NCBI GenBank assembly: GCA_016190055.1
Contig: JACPRH010000037.1
Coordinates: 62,001 to 126,000 of the forward strand
Length of the DNA stretch: 64,000 nucleotides
Direction of reading: 5' to 3'
Origin: Nitrososphaerota archaeon
Lineage (GTDB): Archaea; Thermoproteota; Nitrososphaeria; Nitrososphaerales; JACPRH01
Positions 25,212 through 33,478 of the stretch are shown here, in pieces. A program made the translations under genes and the position numbers. The first letter of the stretch is position 1; the number at the start of each line of letters is the position of its first letter. The notes under the pieces are model-generated. The model did no database searches, had not been told where the DNA came from, and worked only from the letters and a program-made list of their open reading frames with translations.

Positions 25212-26432
25212 TTAGACTGGAACCCGCTCCCCGTGTTGAGTTAGATCCAATCCAATCTCCTCCTCATCACCTGTGACTCTGAGACCCATCACCCGATCGA
25301 GAACCTTCAGAAGTATAAACGTAACTGTGAAGGCGTAAACCCAAGTTACTCCCACCGCAATTGCCTGTGAGCCAAGCAGAGATGGGTTCCCGTAGAGCAG
25401 ACCGTTAGCGCCTGCGGGGTTAACAGCGAGCTGGGCGAAGAGACCGGTTGCCAATGCACCCCATGTTCCACCTATACCGTGGCAGGCCCAAACATCAAGC
25501 GCATCATCGAAACCTAACCGTGACTTGAACTCGATGGCTAAGAACGAGATAACACCTACACCAAGTCCTATCGCTATAGCGCCCATAGGATCCACGAAAC
25601 CGGATGCAGGAGTAATAGCCACTAGACCGGCAACGCCACCTGTCGCTGCACCGGTAACGCTGGGTTTACCCACCCTAAGCCAGCTCATCACCATCCAAGA
25701 GAGAGCGGCAGCCGCAGCCGCAACATGAGTAACGACGAAGGCGCTCGTAGCCAAAGTTCCAGATGCTAAGGCGCTCCCTGAGTTAAAACCGAACCAGCCG
25801 AACCAGAGTAGCCCAACACCTAACACCATCAGCCGAATGTCATGCGGCTCCATCGGCTCATTGCCTAGGCCTTTTCGCTTACCGATAACTAGTGCCGCAG
25901 CTAGAGCTGATATGCCTGAGCTGATGTGAACAACAGTTCCTCCGGCAAAATCTAGAGCGCCTAAGCTCCTAAGCCAGCCACCATCAGCCCACACCCAGTG
26001 AGCAATAGGATCATACACGATAGTAGTCCAGGCAAGAGTGAAGACCAAGAAGGTTGAGAACTTCATCCGGTCTATGAAGGCGCCGGTAATTAGTGCGGGA
26101 GTTATGATGGCGAACATCATTTGGAAAACCATGAATGCTTGGGCTGGGACAGTGGGGGCATAGGTAGATGGTGCTGCTCCGACGCCTTTGAGACCAAGCC
26201 AGTCTAAGTTACCTATGAAGCCTCCAACGCTGGGGCCGAAAGAGAGTGAGTATCCGATTATGACCCATTGTAGGGTTATTACTGCGATTGTGATGAAGCT
26301 GTACATTATTGTGCTGAGGACGTTTTTTCGCCTGACTAGTCCTCCGTAGAAGAAGGCGAGAGCAGGGGTCATCAGCAGTACGAGTGCTGCTGAAAATAAT
26401 ACGAATACGGTGTCGGCGCTATCAACGGCCAT
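25212..26432 (-). CDS. amt: ammonium transporter (paralogue)
   Basis: 406 residues with the same Amt signatures as the neighbour: 'MTPALAFFYGGLVRRKNV', 'DFAGGTVVHISSGISALAAALVIGKRKG' and 'DVWACHGIGGTWG'. Differences cluster in the first external loops and the mid-protein helices. It is co-transcribed with glnK. Two Amt copies usually differ in affinity or expression; the sequence alone does not show which is which. Confidence 0.95.
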   Translation of the reverse strand: MAVDSADTVFVLFSAALVLLMTPALAFFYGGLVRRKNVLSTIMYSFITIAVITLQWVIIGYSLSFGPSVGGFIGNLDWLGLKGVGAAPSTYAPTVPAQAFMVFQMMFAIITPALITGAFIDRMKFSTFLVFTLAWTTIVYDPIAHWVWADGGWLRSLGALDFAGGTVVHISSGISALAAALVIGKRKGLGNEPMEPHDIRLMVLGVGLLWFGWFGFNSGSALASGTLATSAFVVTHVAAAAAALSWMVMSWLRVGKPSVTGAATGGVAGLVAITPASGFVDPMGAIAIGLGVGVISFLAIEFKSRLGFDDALDVWACHGIGGTWGALATGLFAQLAVNPAGANGLLYGNPSLLGSQAIAVGVTWVYAFTVTFILLKVLDRVMGLRVTGDEEEIGLDLTQHGERVPV

Positions 26433-26454
26433 GGCTACGCGATCAGCTCTTCAG

Positions 26455-26477
26455 TATATTAGTCTTACGTTTGTTCA
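26455..26477 (-). promoter_or_regulatory. amt-glnK promoter
   Basis: The minus strand carries TGAACAAA exactly 38 bp before the ATG and TAATATA closer in, matching the promoter of the other amt. A separate palindrome TGAATATTCA lies at 26531-26540, in the gap toward the divergent ALDH gene. Confidence 0.45.
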
Positions 26478-26586
26478 TTATACTTGGCTTACATTGGATA
26501 ACTGTATTTATCGTTCCTTCAGCTATCGAATGAATATTCAAGACAAACACTATTAGCATGAAACCCGCTATTTGGTCAGATATAGA

Positions 26587-28137
26587 ATGGAAACAGGAGT
26601 TAAGGTAAAAGGCAAACTCGAGATACAGTTGAACATCTTCTTTGAATCACTCTACGACAATGTTAACGGTATTCCCGTCTTCAAGCTCTTAATCGACGGG
26701 AAGTGGAGGCCGGCTGAAAACCATGAAACGTTCGAGGTCAAAAGCCCGATAGACCTCAGCATAGTTGCCCGAGCTCAGATGGCTTCTCCTGAGGATGTCA
26801 AGTCAGCTATTGATGCGGCTGATAAGAATCAGAACAAGATTCGAGATATTCCAGGCATCGGAAGAGTTGAGATGTTTAGGAAAGCAGCTGATATTTTGAG
26901 TCAACATATGGAGGAGTTCGTCAACACGTTGATGCTTGAATCCGGCAAGATAAGAGAGGACGCTGAAGGCGAAGTTCAAGCTACAATCGACCGGATGAAG
27001 CTGACTATGGAGGAGGCTAGGAGCATCTTCGGTGAATACATTCCCGGAGACTGGTCTGAAGATACCACCCAGAAGATGGCGTTGGTTATACGGCAACCGG
27101 TGGGCATCGTGGCCGCCATATCACCATTCAACTATCCGCTCTTCATCGGATCAGCCAAGATTATTCCGTCGCTCCTAGCTGGGAACGCGGTTGTTGCTAA
27201 ATGCGCCAGCGCCGACCCGCTTGTTATGTTGATGTACGGCAGGGTTCTGGAGGAGGCTGGACTACCTAAAGGTGTGTTGAACATCATAACCGGCACAGGC
27301 GATGAAATCGGCAGCGCGCTGGTCTCGGATGAACGTATAGGTGCAATAAACTTCACCGGAAGCACCGGTGTTGGAAAATTCATTGCACAGCACGCGGGCA
27401 TCAAGAAGCTCCACTTAGAGCTCGGTGGAAAAGGAATGGCCATCGTCTTAGACGATGCGAACCTTGATCTTGCAGCCAACAAATGCGTCGCCGGCTCTTT
27501 GAAGAACGCCGGTCAAAGATGCGATGCAATCAGCGCAGTACTTGTCCAAGAAAGCGTTGCGGATGAGTTTGTGGATAAGGTGGACAAGGAGATGGACAAA
27601 TGGGTAGGTGGGGACCCGCGTAACAAGGACACTAGGGTTGGGCCGCTTATCTCGCAGAGAGCAGCAGAGTGGGTGCATGGCCTAGTTCAAGACGCGATCG
27701 ATAAAGGTGCATATCTCCGCAAAGGAGGAAACTTCAAGGACTGCTACCATGAACCTACACTTCTAGACAAGGTGCCTCAGACAGCGCGGATCGCGTGGGA
27801 GGAGACCTTCGGCCCTGTCGTCACAGTAATGCGGATAAAAGATGAGAACGAAGCTATCGAGATAGGTGGCAAATCAAGGTACGGACTGGACTCCTGCATC
27901 TTCACCGAAAACTTCTATCGAATGTGGAAGATATCTAAGCAGCTAAAAGTAGGCGGAATCACCATCAACGATTTGCCGAAGCATGGAGTAGGTTTCTTCC
28001 CCTTCGGCGGCTCGAAAGAGTCCGGAATTGGTCGAGAAGGCATCGGCTTCTCGGTTGATGAGATGACCTATCTGAAGACCATCGTCTTCAACCTTGAACC
28101 AGCTGGCCTCGGAAAGGCGAGGAGACGATACATCTAA
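26587..28137 (+). CDS. aldehyde dehydrogenase, probable non-phosphorylating GAPDH (GAPN-like)
   Basis: ALDH-superfamily enzyme, about 516 residues. Visible are the catalytic Glu in 'LHLELGGKGMAIVLDDANLD', the catalytic Cys in 'KNAGQRCDAISAVLV', the cofactor loop 'NFTGSTGVGKFI', and the C-terminal 'GVGFFPFGGSKESGIGREGI'. The GQRCDAI context resembles archaeal GAPN, which oxidises glyceraldehyde-3-phosphate to 3-phosphoglycerate without making ATP. Lactaldehyde or succinate-semialdehyde dehydrogenase are alternatives. The track starts at TTG 26572; I prefer ATG 26587. It is divergent from the amt genes, with no clear operon partner. Confidence 0.75.
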   Translation: METGVKVKGKLEIQLNIFFESLYDNVNGIPVFKLLIDGKWRPAENHETFEVKSPIDLSIVARAQMASPEDVKSAIDAADKNQNKIRDIPGIGRVEMFRKAADILSQHMEEFVNTLMLESGKIREDAEGEVQATIDRMKLTMEEARSIFGEYIPGDWSEDTTQKMALVIRQPVGIVAAISPFNYPLFIGSAKIIPSLLAGNAVVAKCASADPLVMLMYGRVLEEAGLPKGVLNIITGTGDEIGSALVSDERIGAINFTGSTGVGKFIAQHAGIKKLHLELGGKGMAIVLDDANLDLAANKCVAGSLKNAGQRCDAISAVLVQESVADEFVDKVDKEMDKWVGGDPRNKDTRVGPLISQRAAEWVHGLVQDAIDKGAYLRKGGNFKDCYHEPTLLDKVPQTARIAWEETFGPVVTVMRIKDENEAIEIGGKSRYGLDSCIFTENFYRMWKISKQLKVGGITINDLPKHGVGFFPFGGSKESGIGREGIGFSVDEMTYLKTIVFNLEPAGLGKARRRYI

Positions 28138-28193
28138 CAGACAGGCAGAGAGGCTAACTAAAACCGGTTGTACACGAGAGTGGGGAGCGGCAG

Positions 28194-28952
28194 CTATCTC
28201 AGTTGTTTCCTGACAGCCTCATTGATCCGCAGCTGGAGAGCTTCGTCGTCCACCTGAATACTCTTCAGGATCGAAAGTGCTCTCACCTTAGCCTCCTCAA
28301 TGTGTGACCAGCTCTTAGTTTCCTCCAAGAAGTGAACGAGTCTAACCGCTGACTCTCTTAAGCCGCGCAGCCGATACAGTTCATCTAGAGCTTTTTCACC
28401 TTGAAGAGCAGCTGGTCCTTCTCGTCCACCTTCACGGGTCAACCAGGTTTTGAAGAAGGCTCCGCAGCCGCAGCGGAACAGAAGATCGCCCAGGTAAGTA
28501 ACTTCACACGGGAGACCGGCGTCTAAATACCGAAAAGTTTCGTTAACGAGATCGAGATCTTCAGGGGCCATTATCGAGACGATTATTTTGCCGCCCGGCT
28601 CCACCATCCCTGAGAGCGCTTCGAATATCTGAATGTCAAGGCCGCTCTTCGACAGGTCAAGCGTCTCTCCGATGTGGCCTTCGAATCTAGGCTTGTAGTT
28701 GAACGATATATCGAGGTATGGTTTCACAGAGAGTGATAATCGGCCTGAGCTGAAGAGCCCGTTGATCACGGTGTTTTCAGATATTTCTCCCTCCATGTTC
28801 TTGACTGCGAGTTCAAAGTAGCGGAGCTCAACTTCACGTGTCTTTGGCCGATAGACCTTTCTAAGAAGCGGAGTTAAGCCGTCAAAGTTAGTTTCGTTAA
28901 GGCGCTGTAGAAGTTCTTCGGGATCTCGTTGAGACGTGGGCTTGCGGCTCAC
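28194..28952 (-). CDS. conserved-looking protein of unknown function
   Basis: 252 residues, no signal or membrane segment. The centre has a Rossmann-like pattern (ALSGMVEPGGKIIVSIMAPEDLDLVNETFRYLDAGLPCEVTYLGDLLFRCGCGAFFKTW), reminiscent of the end of a methyltransferase-type fold. The C-terminal 70 residues are helical and charged. It might belong to an archaeal DUF1122-type family, but I cannot confirm that. It overlaps the upstream membrane protease gene by 4 bp (ATGA), so translation is coupled. Confidence 0.6.
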   Translation of the reverse strand: MSRKPTSQRDPEELLQRLNETNFDGLTPLLRKVYRPKTREVELRYFELAVKNMEGEISENTVINGLFSSGRLSLSVKPYLDISFNYKPRFEGHIGETLDLSKSGLDIQIFEALSGMVEPGGKIIVSIMAPEDLDLVNETFRYLDAGLPCEVTYLGDLLFRCGCGAFFKTWLTREGGREGPAALQGEKALDELYRLRGLRESAVRLVHFLEETKSWSHIEEAKVRALSILKSIQVDDEALQLRINEAVRKQLR

Positions 28953-30076
28953 ACCTGCTCGACCTTGAGATCAACCCGTCTCCGGATTGCTCTCATAACG
29001 TCGCTTCTAGTGACTATGCCTATCAGCTTACCGTTTTCGATAACTAGGATTCGTCCTAGGTCATGCTTCGACATTTTGGAGAGTGCCTCAGTAGCGGGGT
29101 CATCGGGTGAGATAGTGATTAATCGTTCAGCAGGGGTCATGACATCCCAGACGTAGGTTGAGCCCCACCGTTCCTTAGGTAGGTTCTGGATGTCGTGTGA
29201 AGTGATGATGCCTTTGAGTTGTCCGTCGCCGACAACAGGGTATCCGCCGTGTTTGTAGCGGTAGAAATAGTCTCGAACCGCGTCTATCACCGTAATATTC
29301 GGATCTATGGTTATCACTTCAGGCGTCATGATGTCCTTGACGTTTAGGCCGGTTAGTGTTTGGTTAATGGTTGTCTGTTGAAGTGTAGCCTCAGCCCCGT
29401 TTCTAAGAAACCATCCGACAAAGAGAAGCCAGAGACCGTTAAAGAGTGAGCCTGTGACTATGGAGATGAAGCCTAGTAGCATCAGCCCATAGGCGAAGAA
29501 GGAGCTAACCTTCGTTGCTAACTGAGTAGCCGCTATGACGTCTTTCTTTCGTGACCAGAGTCGGGCGCGCAGGATACGGCCGCCGTCAAGTGGGAACGCA
29601 GGGAGGAGGTTGAAGAGTCCGAGAAGGAAGTTGATTATGAAGCCATAGTAGATCGGAGCGATTATTACTACTGGAAAATTAAGTGCATTGAATATGAACC
29701 ATAAGAGACCGAAGATTCCGCCGAGAGCGAAGCTTGAAAGCGGTCCGACGACTGAGATCCTGAACTCAGCGGTGGGATCTCTAGGCTCCTCCTCAATTTG
29801 GGAGACGCCTCCGAAGAGGAAGAGAGTAATTCTGGGAACAGGAATGCCGCGCTTAATCGCCACATAAGAGTGGAAGAGCTCATGGATTAGGACGGAGGCG
29901 AAGAGCAAAATTGCCGCAGTGATGCCTGTGACCCAGTAGACTAAGGTTGAGTGATTAGGATACTCAGCCGGCATAAAGCCTTCAGCAAGGCTGAAGCTAA
30001 CCAGCATGAAGATGAGGAGCCAAGTATAATGGATACGTATCTCCACGCCTATTACTCGGCCGATCTTCAAAGACAT
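28949..30076 (-). CDS. site-2-protease-type membrane metalloprotease with CBS pair
   Basis: M50-family intramembrane zinc protease. 'LIHELFHSYVAIKRG' holds the HExxH site near residue 65, and the third ligand region is 'LPAFPLDGGRILRARLW' near 160; about six hydrophobic segments surround these. The C-terminal 130 residues form two CBS motifs ('VKDIMTPEVITIDPNITVIDAVRDYFYRYKHGGYPVV' and 'VWDVMTPAERLITISPDDPATEALSKMSKHDLGRILVI') that probably bind adenylates. Such proteins cleave membrane-bound regulators in other organisms. The target here is unknown. Confidence 0.9.
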   Translation of the reverse strand: MSLKIGRVIGVEIRIHYTWLLIFMLVSFSLAEGFMPAEYPNHSTLVYWVTGITAAILLFASVLIHELFHSYVAIKRGIPVPRITLFLFGGVSQIEEEPRDPTAEFRISVVGPLSSFALGGIFGLLWFIFNALNFPVVIIAPIYYGFIINFLLGLFNLLPAFPLDGGRILRARLWSRKKDVIAATQLATKVSSFFAYGLMLLGFISIVTGSLFNGLWLLFVGWFLRNGAEATLQQTTINQTLTGLNVKDIMTPEVITIDPNITVIDAVRDYFYRYKHGGYPVVGDGQLKGIITSHDIQNLPKERWGSTYVWDVMTPAERLITISPDDPATEALSKMSKHDLGRILVIENGKLIGIVTRSDVMRAIRRRVDLKVEQV

Positions 30077-30192
30077 ACAGTCATGGTAAGCGAGCAGCGA
30101 TTAGATAACGATTTCCAACATTTCGGAACCTGAATCTGTTGAGAGTAAGTATCCGAGCAACAGATAATACGCTAGAGCTCATTCATGATATC

Positions 30193-30648
30193 ATGGTTCA
30201 GATTAGCAGGATTCTAGCGCCTACAGACGGCTCATCCACGTCGCTGAAGGCTGAAGAGATGGCGATTACTCTAGCAAAGCAGTTCAACGGTGAGATTAGG
30301 TTCATCCATGTAGTCTGGACGCCTGCTTCACAGATGCCTCGAAAAGAGGCTAACGTCGCGTTCGAAGTGAAGGATTGGGAGAAATCGAAAGAGGAGGACG
30401 TTGCTTCAGCGAAAAACTATCTGCACAACGCGCTTAAATCCGCCGAGAAAGATAAGGTCACCGCCTCAGCGCAACTCTACAGGACAACCTACTCGGTCAG
30501 AGAATCGATCTGCCAAATCGCACACGATCTAGATGTTGATATCATCGTTATGGGCACAAAAGGCAGAAGCCTAACACGAGTTATCCTTGGAAGCGTAGCA
30601 GTCGGTGTAGTCACCTACGCTAACCGACCAGTGCTGGTCGTAAGGTAG
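30193..30648 (+). CDS. universal stress protein (UspA family)
   Basis: About 151 residues from the start I chose (MVQISRILAPTDGSSTS), which gives the normal UspA N-terminus; the track's earlier ATG adds 18 unlikely residues. The ATP-binding signature is intact: 'VMGTKGRSLTRVILGSVAVGVVTYANRPVLVV' (G-2x-G-9x-G-S). It lies between the divergent protease gene and the TauE/SafE gene. General role: nucleotide-binding stress factor. Confidence 0.88.
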   Translation: MVQISRILAPTDGSSTSLKAEEMAITLAKQFNGEIRFIHVVWTPASQMPRKEANVAFEVKDWEKSKEEDVASAKNYLHNALKSAEKDKVTASAQLYRTTYSVRESICQIAHDLDVDIIVMGTKGRSLTRVILGSVAVGVVTYANRPVLVVR

Positions 30649-30726
30649 CGTTGCTTGCTTGCCTGCAACTCAAGTAAATACCCCATTCGTAGGAGTATCT
30701 TCTAGCCGGATCGAGATGCGGTACAG

Positions 30727-31572
30727 ATGGATCCTTTACTTTTCCTCCTTATTGTTCTCCTGATCTCGGTTGCAGCTGGGCTGCTGGGTGCAATACTCGG
30801 GTTAGGCGGCGGAGTAATTGTGGTACCTGCGTTGACGCTTCTCCTACATGTTGATATTCACTTCGCGATCGGAGCTAGCATAGTTTCAGTCATAGCTACT
30901 TCGAGCGGAGCCGCCTCCGCGTATGTTAGAGAGAAGATTACGAACATCAGGATAGGAATGTTCCTTGAAATCGCCACCACTATTGGCGCAGTGACTGGAG
31001 CAATGTTGGCAGTGCTGGTTCAAGTATCACTGCTCTTCCTCATTTTCGGTACCGTCCTAATCCTCATTGTAATACCTATGGTGAAGAGAATCGGTGAAGA
31101 GGTTCCAGCCAAGTCAGAGGGAGACAGGTTGTCTCGAAGTCTGAAGCTGGAGGGCCATTACTACGATACAGTGTTAAAGAGAGATGTTGAGTATAGAGCT
31201 GATCGAACTCCGTTAGGCTTCGGGATGATGTATTTTGCCGGCTTAATCTCCGCTCTGCTAGGAGTCGGTAGCGGCCCCTTCAAGGTTCTCGCCATGGATC
31301 TGGCTATGCGGCTTCCGATGAAGGTTTCCAGTACCACGAGCAACTTCATGATTGGGGTTACAGCGGCGGCTAGTGCCGGCATCTATTTTCTCAGGGGAGA
31401 TGTTAACCCGTTTGTCGCCGCGCCTGTTGCACTGGGCGCTCTGTTGGGTGCATTAGTTGGTGCACGGTGGCTCCCGAAGGTTAAGAGCAGCATGGTCAGA
31501 AAGATATTCGCATTGGTTCTGGTTGGAGTTGCTATTCAAATGATCGTTCGAGGCTTAACGGTGGGTATCTAG
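30727..31572 (+). CDS. TauE/SafE-family membrane permease
   Basis: 281 residues, about eight membrane helices in two homologous halves. 'AGLLGAILGLGGGVIVVPALTLLLHV' in the first half and 'ALLGVGSGPFKVLAMDLAMRLPMKVSSTTSNFMIG' in the second are the repeated family motif (GxGxG-x-VPxL). Members export sulfite, sulfonates or other organic anions. The stop codon directly abuts the start of the DUF1634-like gene, so the two probably work together. Confidence 0.85.
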   Translation: MDPLLFLLIVLLISVAAGLLGAILGLGGGVIVVPALTLLLHVDIHFAIGASIVSVIATSSGAASAYVREKITNIRIGMFLEIATTIGAVTGAMLAVLVQVSLLFLIFGTVLILIVIPMVKRIGEEVPAKSEGDRLSRSLKLEGHYYDTVLKRDVEYRADRTPLGFGMMYFAGLISALLGVGSGPFKVLAMDLAMRLPMKVSSTTSNFMIGVTAAASAGIYFLRGDVNPFVAAPVALGALLGALVGARWLPKVKSSMVRKIFALVLVGVAIQMIVRGLTVGI

Positions 31573-32013
31573 ATGGGGGAAAAGATAGGAGAACTTAGCA
31601 ACAGTAAGAAAGGTAGTGATGACAGTGGTCACGGAATAGAGGTGGTGTTAAGCCTAGTTCTAAGATGGGGGGTGATTGCAAGTGCAATAGTTATTCTTCT
31701 AGGTGTAGTCCTGATGATAACCAGTGGGGAAAGCGGGTACGGTGCAGGGTTCGATATTGTTAAGCTGCTTCAATATAACAGTGAGGTTGCTGAAATGCTC
31801 TACCCGACAAACCTACATACAATTTTGTCAGGCCTGCTTTCACTGAAGCCTTTCGCAGTCATTGATCTTGGTCTAGTGATGTTGATAGCTACGCCGATAA
31901 TGCGGGTCGCAATGGCCGCTGTAATTTTCGGGATCGAGCGAGACAAAAAGTATGTAGGTATCGCCTCGCTTGTCTTAGCGATCCTGCTCCTAGGGATCTT
32001 GACGTCTGCTTAG
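31573..32013 (+). CDS. DUF1634-like membrane protein
   Basis: 146 residues with three membrane segments: 'LSLVLRWGVIASAIVILLGVVLMI', 'FAVIDLGLVMLIATPIMRVAMAAVIFGI' and 'YVGIASLVLAILLLGIL'. The pattern and the position immediately after a TauE/SafE gene fit DUF1634, whose genes are commonly linked to that permease family. It is probably an accessory subunit. Confidence 0.75.
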   Translation: MGEKIGELSNSKKGSDDSGHGIEVVLSLVLRWGVIASAIVILLGVVLMITSGESGYGAGFDIVKLLQYNSEVAEMLYPTNLHTILSGLLSLKPFAVIDLGLVMLIATPIMRVAMAAVIFGIERDKKYVGIASLVLAILLLGILTSA

Positions 32014-32049
32014 CCTGCCACCTAGATAGTCAGTTGGGTAGTTAGCTGA

Positions 32050-33282
32050 TTATTCGTGGAAGAGTGTCCAGCCTTTTGCGACTACATATCTTAGCCAGTA
32101 TCCTGCGAAGAGGGAGGTGATTATTGCGGTCATGACTAGCGTGGTGAATAATGTTTCGTTAATTATGCCTAGGTTGAACGCGACGGTGGCTAAGACGATT
32201 CCGGGTCCTCCTCGGGTGTTCAATGCTACTGTGAGGTTGATGGTTGATAACCAGTCTTTTCGCAGTATCTTTCCAGCTATTAGGGTTGCGACGCTTTTGA
32301 TTGCTGTTGAGAATAACAGGAAACCCAGAAAGAAGAGTGGGTTGAATTGATGGATTAGGTCTAGCTGCAGCCCCACTACAGCGAAGTAGACTGGGGTGAA
32401 GAAGGCTAGGGATACTGTCTTTATTTGCTTAGCCGCTTTTCCGAACACGTCGCTGGACATAGATGCAATTGCGATGCCGGGTAGGAATGCTCCGAACACT
32501 ATGTTGACGTTAAGCAGGCTTGCTACGGCAACGGAGGAGAAGCATAGGAAGAGCGCATACCTTGCTGGAGATGATTTGATGATGACGTTAGCCTTAGAGT
32601 TATAGACTGTTTTAGTCAGCCTTGGCAGAGTAAAGATAGCCGCAGCTAAGAAGCCAACAGTGATTGCGACAGTGGAAAGAATGCCGAGAAAAGATGGTGC
32701 CAACTCATTTGCTAGACCCGTGGCTATCGCTAAGGCCGCCCAGAGTATGATGTCTTCGACGGTCGCTACAGCTAACACAATTCTCGCGAAGTGAGTATCG
32801 ATGATTCGGAGGTCGATGAAGATCTTCGAAATTACTGGGATAGAGGTGACTGCGACAGCTATCCCGATGATGATAGCTAAGGACAGCGGGTTGCCTTTCG
32901 GGCCTAGGAACGGCGAGAAGTCGTAGAGAGATGAGGCGGCGACCCCGGCTACAAACGGTAGAGCAGTTGCTGATAACAGGATTAATGTGGCGAATCTCCG
33001 ATCCGCTTTTGAGAAGCCGCCCTGTATCTCAAGACCGGAAACAAACATCAGCAGGATGAGGCCGAACCACGAAACCATTGAGATGAGTTTTCCTTCAACT
33101 GCGAACGCATTGAATATCCAAGTGTAGAGGTTAGGGGCGAAGAAGCCGAGGAGAGTTGGACCTAACAGGAGTCCACCGAAGATTTCGCCGATGACCTTAG
33201 GCATCCCGAACCTGTCAAAGAGATAGCCTAAGCTTTGCCCTGAAAAGATAAGCAGAACCACTGCGATAAAGAGTCGCATCAA
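32050..33282 (-). CDS. cation:proton antiporter (CPA2/KefB-like)
   Basis: 410 residues, about 11-12 membrane helices. 'GYLFDRFGMPKVIGEIFGGLLLGPTLLG' at the N-terminus, 'MFVSGLEIQ' and 'AVAVTSIPVISKIFIDLRIIDTHFARIVLAVATVEDIILWAALAI' are the CPA2 Na+/H+ or K+/H+ exchanger core; 'VEDI' is in the ion-binding region. No regulatory TrkA domain is attached. It is probably pH or ion homeostasis; the ion cannot be deduced. It converges with the DUF1634-like gene. Confidence 0.88.
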   Translation of the reverse strand: MMRLFIAVVLLIFSGQSLGYLFDRFGMPKVIGEIFGGLLLGPTLLGFFAPNLYTWIFNAFAVEGKLISMVSWFGLILLMFVSGLEIQGGFSKADRRFATLILLSATALPFVAGVAASSLYDFSPFLGPKGNPLSLAIIIGIAVAVTSIPVISKIFIDLRIIDTHFARIVLAVATVEDIILWAALAIATGLANELAPSFLGILSTVAITVGFLAAAIFTLPRLTKTVYNSKANVIIKSSPARYALFLCFSSVAVASLLNVNIVFGAFLPGIAIASMSSDVFGKAAKQIKTVSLAFFTPVYFAVVGLQLDLIHQFNPLFFLGFLLFSTAIKSVATLIAGKILRKDWLSTINLTVALNTRGGPGIVLATVAFNLGIINETLFTTLVMTAIITSLFAGYWLRYVVAKGWTLFHE

Positions 33283-33478
33283 CTCTTCATTGCTTAATGC
33301 GATAGATGCTGTATCCGTAGAGACTCACCTGAAAAAGATTAGATAACTATCGACAATCTTTGAAATAACCTTTTCCTGAAAGTGAACCGTTAAAAGAGCA
33401 GTTTAAGCTGTTTGCTAAGTGTATTTGTATAGGAGCAGCTGCTATTCCGCGTGTTAACGGGCTAGAAGGCGGTTCTTC

